Position numbers and translations under genes: made by a program. Shown here in pieces: positions 29,196 to 43,229 of a DNA stretch of 64,000 nt. The notes under the pieces were generated by a model. That model made no database searches. It was given only the letters and a program-made list of their open reading frames with translations, and had not been told where the DNA came from. Every line of letters begins with the position of its first letter. Position 1 is the stretch's first letter. The DNA is from Roridomyces roridus (Eukaryota; Basidiomycota; Agaricomycetes; Agaricales; Mycenaceae): positions 163,753-227,752 of the forward strand of contig JARKIF010000063.1 of NCBI GenBank assembly GCA_029378245.1. The letters run 5' to 3'.

Positions 29196-29294
29196 TGTTC
29201 CGTGGCCCAGTTGGTTAAGGCGCACGACTGTTACCTTCGCTCACTCGAGCTGGTCGGCATCGTGCGATCGCGGGTTCGACTCCCTCCGGAACAG
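29196..29294 (+). tRNA. tRNA-Asn (anticodon GTT), with 25-nt intron
   Basis: The cloverleaf can be drawn fully: acceptor TGTTCCG pairs with CGGAACA (7 of 7), D-arm GCC/GGC around CAGTTGGTTAA, anticodon stem CACGA/TCGTG with loop CTGTTA-A, anticodon GTT at 29230-29232, intron at 29234-29258 in the canonical position after base 37, and T-arm GGG-TTCGACT-CCC (one C-T mismatch). A box TGGCCCAGTTGG and B box GGTTCGACTCC are present, and a TTTTT terminator follows within about 15 bp. Discriminator base G. Confidence 0.88.
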
Positions 29295-29901
29295 TGATTT
29301 ACTTTTTCTGTTCCGGTTGTTCCGGTTGATCAGGGCTCCTGCCGCCGGTCTCCTTGATTTGACTTGGCCAAAAGCACTTACATGTACAGAAGACGCTGAC
29401 ATGGTCAATAGTTGCGTTGAACCGGAACTCCCCAGACTAAACGCCGACTCGGAGAAATCGGTGGGCACTAGATCTGGATCATAGGAGCGTGGTCGCGCTT
29501 CGGATGGCTGCATAAAACGACCCCATTTTCTGACAGCTGGATGCAACGATTGGCAGGCTCTTGCAAAGTGCAATGCCATGGGAACAATTCAGGCCACGAA
29601 CAATTGGAAAATAATAAATAATTCAGGGCTTCCATTCCGATCACGGGAGGCGATGCTTCTGAGAACGGATCTCCGATCCAGCAATGGAGGGTCCCCTTGA
29701 ACCAGTAGAAGGCTCGTTGTGGGTGAGACAGCATCCCCTCCACTTGCTCGCCACTGCTCTCCATTCTGAAGCCGCACCCCAATTCCCCGCCATCAGGAAT
29801 CGAATCAGGAGCCGCAGCTCGATCGCTCCTAAATTGCGATCATAGCATCGCTTCCGCACCGGAAATCATATAAACGCAGTGTCTTGGCACTCCTCTCCCA
29901 C
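29295..29901. other. Intergenic, no gene seen
   Basis: Between the tRNA and the small Ser-rich ORF. No domain in either strand. The pol III terminator (run of five T, about 29304) lies at its start. Confidence 0.4.
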
Positions 29902-30501
29902 CATGGCCTTCTCCTCCTCCTCGCACACGACCTCGGCCAAGGGCTCCGCGCTCACGCCCAACTCCTCACTCGACACCAACGCTTCCTGCTCCTCCTGGGC
30001 CTCATCCGCATCTTCCGGCTCGCCTGTCTCCCTTACGCTGCCTAAGAGAAGGAGCAGACACCGGAGTGTCAAATCGTACATGGACACCGTCGTGGTGCGC
30101 TCATGCATTCTTTGTCTCGGCTTCCGTTGACCTCACCTCTGCTCCAGACGAGCATGTCCGGTATGTCGAACAAATTGTTCTCATCCAGCGACTTGTCCGA
30201 CGGTGCGTGCGAGCTGAGACGCAAGACTCGGAGGAGGTGGAGGAGCCATTCTGGGGGGACTTCATGGTGCGTGTTGTTTCGTCGTGCTGCGACCACGGGC
30301 TCATTCGCTGCTTCACTAGTAATCCGGCAACCTTGCCAGCCGATAGGGTTTTATGTAGCAACTTGTGACAATGGACACTTTCTCTTGAATATAATTACAA
30401 GCATCCCATCCATTGCTGGCCGCGCAGCTTCTCACAGCTCAAGTGACTTGTGCTTTCGACTCGAGAAATTGCCACGTCAAATGAAACGAAAACAAAACTG
30501 A
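29902..30501 (+). CDS. Hypothetical Ser-rich protein, probably two exons
   Basis: ATG at 29902 opens MAFSSSSHTTSAKGSALTPNSS and continues with Ser/Ala/Thr-rich sequence to LPKRRSRHRSVKSYMDTVV (about 66 aa). A GTGCGC donor after DTVV and a CTCCAG acceptor near 30148 would join TSMSGMSNKLFSSSDLSD in the frame running to 30501. A basic RRKTRRRWRSH patch follows. No family is recognised. The exon 2 frame is one of two possibilities (the other begins DEHVRYVEQIVLIQRL), so only exon 1 is reasonably placed. Confidence 0.3.
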
Positions 30502-30557
30502 AAAATCTATTCAACCACCTACATGATACTCTCCTAACAACAACTCCCAAACTCCGC

Positions 30558-31660
30558 TCACTGCATGAACAACTTTCCAACTGCGCTGACCGTTCCGTCA
30601 TTATTGTACAAGGTACTCCCGGTCCCGACAAAAGACACCGCGGCGGGATCGTTAGCACTGAGGAGGGCGGGCGATGTGGCGACAAAGGGGAAGTACATCT
30701 CCACGAAGGACGCGCTGTCGAGGAAGGGAATGGCTTGTTTGTAGAATGCGATCCTGGCCAAAGCATATCAGCGGGATTCCTAAAGGCCGAGGTAACTTTA
30801 GGCACTCACTGATCAGCCTGGCCACCCGGGGGGTTCTGCAACGCGAACTCGGTAATCACAATCTGGAACTGCGGGAACCGCGCGTGGGCAGCGTTGACGT
30901 AGTTCTGGAACTGGGCAAAGCTCGAGCCGTAGTGGTGCTATCATGAATGAATTGACCCATATTCAAGGTTGAAATGAAAGTCATACCAAGTTGATGTAGT
31001 CAAAGAAACACTGGCCGGCGCACGCGCTGATCATCTGGGCAACCCAGTCGAGGCCCTGGCCCGCGGTGGCGGAGGAAGTCACCGCCGGGAGTGCCTTCTT
31101 GATTGCCTACACGGGATTTAGTCACCTCAGCGGGTCCAGCATTGAGTAACACACCAGAGGATTGATGTTCTAGAAAAGCACAATTGTCATTCATAATTCG
31201 AAACCGGAAAGTCTCTGCTTTACCTGAATATACCACTGAGCAGCTTGCTGGGGAGTAATCCCGTTGATATCAGGCTCGTTCAGTGTGAACACCGTAACGA
31301 AGCCGAGCTGCTGCTGGCGAGCCTTGAGTTGCGCGATGGGCGAGGAGGTGCAATCGAGGCAGCGCTGCATGCCAATGAAAGCCAAACCTCCGGCGCCGTT
31401 GGTCGAAGGCGGCGAAAAAGTCTCGTAGTCGTAGCTGTTGCCAGATGTAAGCCAAATCAACTGCAGTGTAACTGGGAGGCGTACATCAAGTTCACGGTGC
31501 CCGGGTTCGTGTTCATCGCGCCTGGATTGAGCGGAGCGTTGTAGAAAGGCCAGGCGAGACCTCGTTTTCCGGGACCAGAACGCGCAGTGTTATTGAGAGG
31601 TGTGGCCGACACAGAGGCGACCGCCAGGGCGGAGAACAGAAGGGTAGCAGAAGTCTTCAT
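30558..31660 (-). CDS. Secreted GH128 beta-1,3-glucanase-like protein
   Basis: Signal peptide MKTSATLLFSALAVASVSA, then the Asl1/GH128 domain. Read across introns: KRGLAWPFYN, NLIYDYETFSPPS (junction 31485/31434), LAFIGMQRCLDC, the acid/base Glu in FTLNEPD, a 15-nt microexon NINPL, FFDYINLHHYG, and the nucleophile Glu in IVITEFALQNPPGG. It ends with YNNDGTVSAVGKLFMQ at 30558. GH128 enzymes hydrolyse beta-1,3-glucan, a main wall polymer of fungi, so a role in wall remodelling or autolysis is likely. A TATA-like box is about 52 bp upstream of the ATG. It is divergent to the LysM chitinase 1.7 kb away. No defect seen. Confidence 0.85.
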
Positions 31661-31711
31661 TTGTCGGTTGTTCGTCGAAGGGTGCTGGAAATTTGAGGTT
31701 CATACACTGGA

Positions 31712-31719
31712 TTTTATAT
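31712..31719 (-). promoter_or_regulatory. TATA box of the GH128 gene
   Basis: GATATAAAAT on the minus strand, about 52 bp upstream of the ATG at 31660. Confidence 0.5.
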
Positions 31720-33346
31720 CGCAATTGAGAATTTGAGATAATATCTGATTCAACAAAAAGTTGAACCATGAGGCGATGAACGCGGCTTGTCTGGGCCCCG
31801 GCTGTCATCGGGCCTGTGTACCCGTCTCTTTCCCATCGTCGGCAACTTATTCGTAGAGCGCGGCATCAACGGAAGTCCCAACATCTCCGGCCCGAATGCC
31901 GTCGAAGGGACACTTCGGGGTACTTTGGGTTCACACATGCTTATCGCAGAGGACTCGTGGACCTTTCCAAACCCTTCAACTGAGAGTTTGGTCTTGACCG
32001 CACGGTGTGAAAATCCCAATTTCAACCCGATCCGAATCTCAAGACACTGGCAACCAATTCCCGCCCGTATTCTTAGTTCAACGGACGATCATGGTTCTTT
32101 GATCGGAGGCTAAAACTCGGGAGCGAGCTTCTTTGACTTTGACCTCGGGAACCCTTTCCGCCTTGAAAAACTGCGCGCCGTCAGACACGGACCGTGAGCA
32201 GAGAACTTGTTTCTGATGCGCACATGTCTCTCCTTGGCATCGCCCTGCGTAACAAGATGAGCACCACATGGATGCTGGCCAGTGCTGGCCTCGCCGGCGC
32301 CGGAAAACAGTTTCATGACAACATCCCGCGGCCATCAGAAATTATTCTGTTCCCGCGCGACTAGATGCCGTATAATCTCCGATCAAATGCTCAAGTTCAA
32401 CCTCTGCGCACATGAAAAACCACGTCGAATCGGGCGTGCATCTACTTCAAACACGGCCCGCATAAATCACCTCGCCTTGCGTCCCGATCCATCCTCTCTC
32501 GTCACCTCGTACCATCCCAATCGTATGTTCAACAAATTCCTTGAAGTTCCCGCTCAGCCTGGACTCCTGGAAAATCAGTGGATGAGTCAATCCAGGAACG
32601 GCGGGAGAACCGGATGTCAATTGGCTGCAAGCTCCGCCATTCGACCTTGTGCCAACCTTGTGCCGACCTCCCGCTTCAGCGGGCTTCCGAAGAACATGGA
32701 TGATCATTGATGGGAAGCAATACAATAGTTAAGTCATTTCACCACACTTGATATGGTTGGCAGGGCGGAACTATTCACCTAGGACTTGGCATGAGATGAT
32801 CAGTAAATAAGGACAAGGCAGCATGCGAGGCCCAGCGGCGTTGAACGTTCAACACTGATGAGCGTGGGAAATCAGTATGACTTCTTGTGACTGGAGTGAC
32901 GTGACACATGTTCTTTTGCTTACACCACCATGGACGGCCGATTCACACCAGCATCCAGCGTCCCCTTAGAATGCTCACCGAACCACAAAACTTTATTTTG
33001 GTCCTTCTTCATCAGACCAAGACCATCAAGCCGATGCTCATTCTTCATCGTGCGGCGTTAAAGTGGTGAGAAAACAATATGCACGTGGGAACGCAGCTGA
33101 TTCCGTTCCCAAACAGTGACTCGACTTGAATCGCGACCTCCGCGTGAGTCGTTGGCAGCCAGTGCAGAAAAAAAAACAGAATCCAAACTGAGTCACCTTC
33201 AAACTCATTTTCCCGTGAGAAGCGGGGAGGTCTCAATTCTGTCCGACTCGGACAGAAGCTCATTTATCCGGACCCGGGTTCGGGTGCCCAAACTGGTAGT
33301 GCTCGCGCAGAAACATATTGGGAATCTCCGGTTGTTGCCGAACAGT
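31720..33346. other. Divergent intergenic region GH128/chitinase
   Basis: About 1.6 kb without a supported gene; the open frames have no recognisable domain. It must hold both promoters. Confidence 0.45.
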
Positions 33347-33353
33347 TTAAAAG
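33347..33353 (+). promoter_or_regulatory. TATA-like element of the LysM chitinase gene
   Basis: TTTAAAA about 50 bp upstream of the ATG at 33400, followed by a pyrimidine-rich stretch. Confidence 0.4.
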
Positions 33354-33399
33354 GAGAGACAAGTTGCCCCGACTCTTTCAGGTTCCTCGACCAACCAAG

Positions 33400-36426
<3,027 letters not shown>

Positions 36427-36883
36427 AGAGGAACGGAGGAGCAGGGGAGAGTACAATTAGATTTCAGTTTACAATATAATGGGGTTTTCTTTGGTTCAAG
36501 TTGAGCGGTGCTGAATGATCCGAGTCAAAATGGACGGCCGGGGGAATCCGAGCTTGATCTGAACAGGGGAAACATATCGGCAAGTTCGGCTGCGCTGAGC
36601 TCTCCTACCACGTTCCTTGCTTTACAGGAAAGTACTTAACAACGATGCCGGCCTCGGCCCGCTTTGCTTTGGCTCTGTGTGACTGATCGCTTCCGTGTCC
36701 AATCACATGACTGGTGACTCACTCTCTTTTAAAATTCTCCACCTCCGTGCAACCTCCGCGTCGAGTCCAATAGAGAGCTCTGTCGTCGACGGTTTGCCTG
36801 TACTCGTCCTGATACTTTCCCTCTCCGTCATCGGTCTCACGCCACTGCTTCATGTCTCTCCGAGTGCTTGCGAATTCAGTGAC
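36427..36883. other. Intergenic, no gene seen
   Basis: 3' flank of the chitinase gene up to the MITE; no domain recognised. Confidence 0.4.
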
Positions 36884-36891
36884 TTCACGAC

Positions 36892-37341
36892 TAGTGTTTT
36901 CCCGGCTCCGGCTTAGCCGGCGGCTTTGGTGTATTTTTTTAATCATGTTTTTTCACCCTCTACAGATGAAGTACTGTGAAGTTATACTACTGTATGCTAC
37001 ATTTAACAGATCCAAAGCCAAAATCAGGGTTGCCATTTGTATTTCTGTGTTTCTGAGAGTCGGATTGCCAGCCGGCAGCTGATGGGATCATAATGATCAT
37101 CAGCTGTCAATGTTTCCACTATGGTTGGACTCGAGAAATTCAAAGTCCAGTAATGGCTGATCTTGAGTATTTTTTGAGTTACATTGGGTGGCGAATGGTC
37201 TGCTCAAGACACTCCCGAGATGACTCTGAAGTTGGCCTCGGAAGCCGGGGTACGCACCCGGCTTGGGCTTGGCTTGGCCCGGCTAAGCCGGACCCCGGCT
37301 TTGCCGGCTTCGGGCTTCAAGCCGTAGCCGGCAAAACACTA
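36892..37341. mobile_element. hAT-like MITE, copy B, 450 bp
   Basis: TIRs begin TAGTGTTTTCCCGGCTCCGG (left) and TAGTGTTTTGCCGGCTACGG (right, read inward); perfect 8-bp TSD TTCACGAC at 36884-36891 and 37342-37349. Same family as 17990-18604, in opposite orientation judging by the two TIR variants. AAGCCGG/CCGGCTT-rich ends, no coding capacity. Confidence 0.88.
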
Positions 37342-37349
37342 TTCACGAC

Positions 37350-38906
37350 TCGCCACTTTGTCTCCGGGAGCGAAATGGAAGCTCCGAATGGTCGTCGATA
37401 CCGAGGCGTGTGCAAGGAAACTGTTCCCGGGCGACTACGTGACTCTTGGACGTGATCTGTCTGCGCTCCTCCCCTCCTTTGTGACTCTGACACTCTGTGC
37501 CAATACTCAGTCTTTGTTGGCACTTGCTACAGCCGGAGAGGACTACAGTGAGAGGAGTACAGCCGCCGATGCGCTCTCCTACAACCCTCCTGCCCACGTA
37601 TATCAGTCTCTCCCGGCCGAACTTCCAACGGAACATTCACAGAGTACGCTGGTATGAATAGATGGAGCACTTTCCGACGACACTTCTAATTGTGTGCATT
37701 CTTCGACCTGCCTCCTTGGGCCTCAGACCCTCTCAGACCGCACGCTGTTCTGGATCTTGGTCTCTTCCCTCGTCCGAAGCACTACCACACCCAATGAGCG
37801 CGACGCCGCAATGCCGACACCGGTTGTTCTAAGTTCTTGCAACCCCATCCAGACCGGTACCGAAGCACGTGTCACACGGATGCGCACCAGTAAGTACGAG
37901 ATGCCTATTTTCCGAAGTGTCGCTGAATTTGGAGGGCATAGATTGCGTGAGATAGGCCTCAGCTGTCCTCTCCCCGCAGAAATGCGGTACAACTGCCGGC
38001 GAGTCGAAACACCTCTCTGGAGAAACGTGAACACCTGTTGCCAAAAACGTGCCTCGTTCATTTTTCTCGCCTGTTGTGCGATCTCCCGTGAGGCAGGTTT
38101 CACTGGTTTACTACATATCCCCCATGGGTCGCTGATTGTGGCGGCCGTCCTTTCTTGTCCAGGTACCGCAATTTTCCTCGTCACGATGGAGAAGTATCCG
38201 CGCAAACCGTGTGTTCTGTTTGGTATCCCGCGTTGTCAAATGTACCCGTCTCCGCGCCGGGGTTCGGCACCGGCCTGCATACCGCCAAATCCAGTCGGCA
38301 GCCTCTCCAGGAAGTCCAGGTACTATGATATGCGCCACACAGATCCATATCTCTAGCGACGTTCAAAGAGTCCATGATCAACGCCAGGGTTTCACATAGT
38401 ACAAGGTCTCCAACCTGGACTTGGAAGGGCGACGCGTCGTGGGACGATGAGACGGGAAATACCCTCCCCATACTAGCTTTTCCGGGACGATTACAAGCGC
38501 TTGAAGAGTGGGGAAGACTGCCTCGGCTTCAGGCCTCGACTCCAGGTCAGGAGGAACAGGACCCGAGACCGAGCGGAGTCAACGCCGATTCCGAACGGTG
38601 TTCATTCCACCGACAATGAATTTTAACTTTCCAATCTGCGTGGGCGAGTTAAACTGGCCTGCAGCTGCAGAGTCCGATGGCCTGACTCGCAACTCGCGGG
38701 TCGCTTAATTGGACATCGTGGCAGACAAAATGAGATTGCATCCGCGAGGTAGGTCGGATGCAAAACTCAACCCAAGTAAATCCACTTCTTCTCCACGCAT
38801 CTCGAACTTTAACTGGCGGAGTAAGCCTACCAATAGGATGTCCCCTTCTCCCGGCTGGTCATTAGTATAAGGAAGTCGCGGAAACTCTCCCCCACCCCGT
38901 GCTACC
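37350..38906. other. Upstream region of DUF6534 copy 1, including a duplicated block
   Basis: No gene supported, although a 220-codon plus frame (37694-38356) is open. On the minus strand 38180-38480 encodes SSHDASPFQVQVGDLVLCET, which matches 58340-58470 (+) (SSHEASPFQVQAALVLYET) and more weakly 61940-62050 (+). So a block divergent to each DUF6534 gene was copied with it. AGTATAAGG at 38864 is a TATA-like element conserved at the other two copies (CTTATACTAAT on the opposite strand). Confidence 0.5.
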
Positions 38907-40499
38907 ATGGATTCCACAATCGGTCTGCAGTTCCCTCCGCTGTAATTTCTCATTGACGCGGATCCAACAGGCGCCATTGAGATCGGCACAGTCCTCTCTG
39001 GAGTTCTCTTTGGCCTGATAACGTCGCAGACGTATGTGTACTACAAGACCTACCCGAAAGACTCGCGCTTCACCAAGTACCTGGTCGGCGTCATGTGGCT
39101 TGTAGAGCTGGCGCACACGGCCTGCATCTTCGACGCCCTGTACATGTACACCGTACGGAACTACGGCGATCCAACATCCCTCATCAAATTTCCCGTCTCT
39201 CTCGACATAACGATTATCATGCACGGCGGGACGGTGATCACAGGTGAGTGGGTTACGTTCAAGGGAGGCAACTCACCGACCTTGTTTTTGATAGTCCAAC
39301 TCTTTTTCACCCACCGCGCCACGTCCTTCCTTTCCTCAAAAGTGAAAATCCTCATCAACACACTGGCAGCCATCGTCCTCACCGCGCGTTTCGCCGCATT
39401 CATCGTCACAGGCGTCTCGGCCGTCCAAATGACCGACCTGCCGTCCTTCCTCGCGCGGTGGAAGTCGCTCATCCTGGTCGACCTCGTGTCGTGCGCTATC
39501 ACAGATGTGTTCATGAGCGGAATTTTGGTGTATCAGTTGTGGTCGCGGAGAGAAGATGCTACTTGGAGGAGCACAATTGAGCTCATGGATAAACTCATCA
39601 TGTGGACTGTCGGTAGGAGCATGTCAGCATTTCCTCAGTGCGGTACTGATTGCTTACCAGAAACCTGCCTTGTGACGACGTACGCCTTCCGAGCTCTTGA
39701 TGATATCCCGCTAACCTACGTCCTACAGATTCACAACGATGGTCATGCTGATCTGCGTGAGTATCCATGGCGTTTTCGTTGTACGTGAATTGGCTGCTAA
39801 TCGATTCCAGTTCCTCACCATGCAAAATAACTGTACGCACCATCCGTTCACTCCATTCCTCCCTTCTCCTAATGCAAAGCCAGTCGTCTGGATCGGCATC
39901 CTTCTGGTCCAACCCAAGAGTCGGTATCTCCTCCCTTGATGTTGAGCCACGGCATATTGACCATACCATCATTCAGTCTTCTCCAACGCCCTGTTAGCCA
40001 AGTAAAAGCCAGGCTCTTGGACTTGAAAAGCAATCTTACCCCATAATGCAGCCTCAACTCACGCGAAGGCCTCCGCGCCAGCGCCGGCGATGTCCACGAG
40101 ATGACCGTACGTGCCTCTCCATACATTCCTCCTCAACCCAAATGACCCGTTACCCATAGAACTCCGCACGCTTCAGGGTCCCCGGCAGCGGCACAGACTC
40201 GGGCGTAACCGTAAGTCGGGAGATCTACCACGACAAACTGTACACGCCCACCTCCGCCGTGGATTCCAATTTCGGTACCGACTCGCAGCTGATGATGAGC
40301 CCCACGACGCCGACGACGCCCGGGTCGATCTATAGTCCCACCGTGTCGAGGCAGGCGCACACCATTGTGCTCGATTCGCAGAGTGAGACGACGTTCAACG
40401 ACGTGAGTGTCCCCATTTTCGCCCGGATCGGCGAGGTATTGAGCTGATTCGTTGTAGGAGAAAAAATCCAGACGCAAAGACGACCTGTCCATGGTTTAA
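38907..40499 (+). pseudogene. DUF6534-type seven-TM protein, copy 1, early stop
   Basis: The frame starts MDSTIGLQFPPL, then TAA (38943-38945, codon 13), then continues in the same frame DPTGAIEIGTVLSGVLFGLITSQTYVYYKTY. Removing the stop by splicing would need a 29-nt intron, too short. Downstream the family pattern is complete: LVELAHTACIFDALYMYTVR, intron from 39242 (GTGAGT) to the TAG before VQLFFTHRATSFLSSKVK, SCAITDVFMSGILVYQLWSRR, then further small exons (MLICFLTMQN, VVWIGILLVQPK, VFSNALLAK, LNSREGLRASAGDVHEMT) and the C-terminal tail ending LSMV at 40499. DUF6534 proteins are basidiomycete membrane proteins of unknown function with about seven TM helices. Either a pseudogene, or translation starts elsewhere. 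Confidence 0.65.
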
Positions 40500-41218
40500 T
40501 TTACGGTATATGGGCCTCGGACTCACCTGATTTCCTTTCAACTTCTCATCCATATCTGTATCCCACCATTGTAATACCTGTTCCTCGATTCACGATGACC
40601 AGATCCTAGCGATTTGATGTACGTACCCCGTGTGTAGCATACTCTATCTTGTTGTTATTACAGAATGCAAAGTCTTTCTGCAAATAAATAAGAAGAAATC
40701 GGGATGAGATATCGTCCCAGTTAGCACACGATGCACTTGTCTCTAAGATTCCAGACCGCAGTGCTCGTAAAGCGACGGAGATGGCCTAAGCCCGTTCAAC
40801 TGAAGCAAACCAAATTGATGACGAATCCGCACGCTTGATGTAAGCCCCGGCATCCATCACTCTTCACCAGTAGCCACACCTTCCCCAAGCATACTAACTA
40901 GCATGAATGTCCAGGGCGTTTATTTCTGGGCAGACTCGGCGGCGGGACTCCTACGGACAACAGCTGGTGCATGTAGCATTCCGTATTTACATGTGAGTAC
41001 AACGATTTACAAATTACATACAGCTACAACTTGTTCGTCAGCTGTATCGTAGTCTGTCTACGAGAGACTAGGTGCATGTAGCATTCCGTATTTACATGTG
41101 AGTACGTACAACGATTTACAAATTACAATCAATTCAAAAAATGTTCACCCCCGAATTCAACCCCACAGTGGAAACCGTCGAATAGATAGATATGCCACTG
41201 CGAAGTTGAGACACCTTT
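40500..41218. other. Intergenic with a 55-bp direct repeat
   Basis: Convergent between DUF6534 copy 1 and the small secreted protein gene. GGTGCATGTAGCATTCCGTA and the bases after it occur at 40966-41019 and again at 41071-41127, the second with a 4-bp GTAC insertion. No gene seen. Confidence 0.6.
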
Positions 41219-41886
41219 TTAAATTGCTTTTCCGGGACAAGAGTTGATATCAGTGTTTGCAGTGGCTGCCTGAAATCCCACCCAAGATCAGTTCTTGCCC
41301 TTGGTGAAATATGGAGAGTGAGACTTACAGCCGGCGTAGCAGCGACAGCACCAGTGGCAGTCTTGCCTCCCTTCTCGCAGGGCGTGGCGGCGGCCTGATT
41401 TAACCCATTAATTTCCCTCTACCAGATTGTGAAGGATAACTAACCTCGGTTACAATTACGGTTTTGGTCTCTGTCTCTGTCTCAGTTACGGTGACTGTCT
41501 CTGTCGCCTGGGCAGGAGCAGCTATGGCTGGTGCTGCAGTGAACTCAGCGTCGACGCCGGTGGTCTGCCAGTGATATCAGAGGCTGGTGTGCGCGTATTC
41601 ATCGCAGCTATTTACTCACCACGGGGACGGCGCTCCCTGGGCGCGCGCCGAGTTGTTGCGGTGCAGCGGAGTACTGAGATATTGTCAGGAGAAGTCGCGA
41701 ATGGTAGTGTACTCACAGCCTTGCGTGCCTGAAGTTGAGCATGAATTTGATGTGCACGAAAATAAAGCACGAAAGCAGACTGACGAGGGTGACAGCGTCC
41801 GAGTTGGCGACACTTCGAAGAGGAGCGCCCAACACAAATCCAGTGAGGGATACGAAGAAGTACAGGGCAATGAGGGAGAAGAGCAT
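41219..41886 (-). CDS. Small secreted Thr/Glu-rich protein, about six exons
   Basis: ATG at 41886 gives a signal peptide MLFSLIALYFFVSLTGFVLG. Splicing by GT-AG sites joins SVANSDAVTL, ARKA, YSAAPQQLGARPGSAVPV, TTGVDAEFTAAPAIAAP..TETVTVTETETETKTVIVTE, AAATPCEKGGKTATGAVAATPA and AATANTDINSCPGKAI, stop at 41221-41219. The product is about 125 residues with a low-complexity Thr/Val/Glu tract and two late Cys. The tract resembles O-glycosylated stalks of wall or secreted proteins. No enzymatic domain; function unknown. It could act at the wall or outside the cell. Confidence 0.55.
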
Positions 41887-43229
41887 GGCAAAAGAAGTTG
41901 GAAGGTGCGCTGCACGGAGTGAGAAAGGAAGTGAGGAGTAAGGAATCGACCGCGGGTCGAAGAAGTATTGGGAATTGGACTGTAAGAAAAGCAAGGAGCT
42001 GCTTTTGTACATTCCTGGTGGGATAAGTTTGGCTAGCACTAGATGCGTATTAGGTTCAACGTTCAACGATCAAAGAACTGTCACCGCTCATCGCCGGTAA
42101 CGCTTCTTGCAGAGCAACTAGGTTGCGGAAATCGTGTGTCCGGGTACTTGTCGGGCAACTTCGTCGCATTCTTGTCCACGATCGCCTTGTCTTGCCCGCT
42201 CAGGCTACTTATACACACCGGCCGAATGCAGCGGTGTAGGTGAAGGCGGACATAATACCGGGGAGGTCTGGAACGCAGCAATCATGAAAGGTACAACCGA
42301 GCCGTTTAGCAGTCTTTCATCTCAATCGGTCTCGACGCATAACTAGGCGATTCTGCGGGTGCGGTTTCATAAGAGTCCCAGAATTCGACAAGATTAATGA
42401 AGTGTTCAGAGTGGGTGCGGAGAGTCAAACCGTCGGGACAGATTGACGACAAACACATTCGGCAAACACATCATGCCGATCACTCCGATCTGATATATTT
42501 CCAAAGGAGATACTCGATCATGTGTGACACCCGACCTCGGCCACTGTGAGCGAAGAGAACAGGCTTTAGCTGAGCGCGCGGAGAAGCGGACTATCCTCAG
42601 TCGAAAGAGGCAGCTAGCAAAGGATAGGCAGGCTTTCGTGCGTCCTCCGCCCGCCATAAGAGAAAAAGAGCTGACTCACTGCGTTCCGCATCCCCGTGGA
42701 CAGACCTGTGGCTCGCTGATTGTATCCCACGTCTACCCTGTGTCCAGGCCCTTCCCGCTGGCTCCATCACTGATTGACATCGGTCTAGCCCCGTAGACAG
42801 ACCCACGTGGACAGACCCCGACAAACCTCTGGCTCGCTGCTTGTACCTCACTTTTGAAGGCTCTGTCCACCCTCCGTCTCCGTCTCCGTCTCGCTAGCTC
42901 TGTCTACCCCCCTTCCACTGATGTCTACACTGGGGTAGCCACAGCCCATCAGACCCCTGTGTCTACCCTGATAGACACAATCTGTGTCCACGAGGGCTCG
43001 GAACGCAGTGACTGGCGTCGACGCAGGGTGTAACGCTGATGAAGATAAAAAACTACCAGGGCGCTGCGCTTTGCTGATGCCTAGACGCTCTGGAAGGCCA
43101 ACCCCGTGTGTCATTGCGACCTCTCTGAGACCTCTCGACAGCGCATCTGCATCTCAGACGGTGCCTCGTCTTGTACCTTTGGCTCTTGTTCCTCTCGGTG
43201 GCACCATGGGCACTTGCTTAGACAGACAC
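41887..43229. other. Intergenic, no gene seen
   Basis: About 1.3 kb. 42690-42990 contains recurring GTCTACCC, GACAGACC and GGCTCGCTG words, suggesting decayed short repeats. Open frames lack domains. Confidence 0.4.

Noticed and set aside
37694..38356. 220-codon open frame on the plus strand
   Set aside because: Overlaps the duplicated upstream block of the DUF6534 unit; protein-level similarity to the other copies is on the opposite strand and the plus frame has no recognisable motif.
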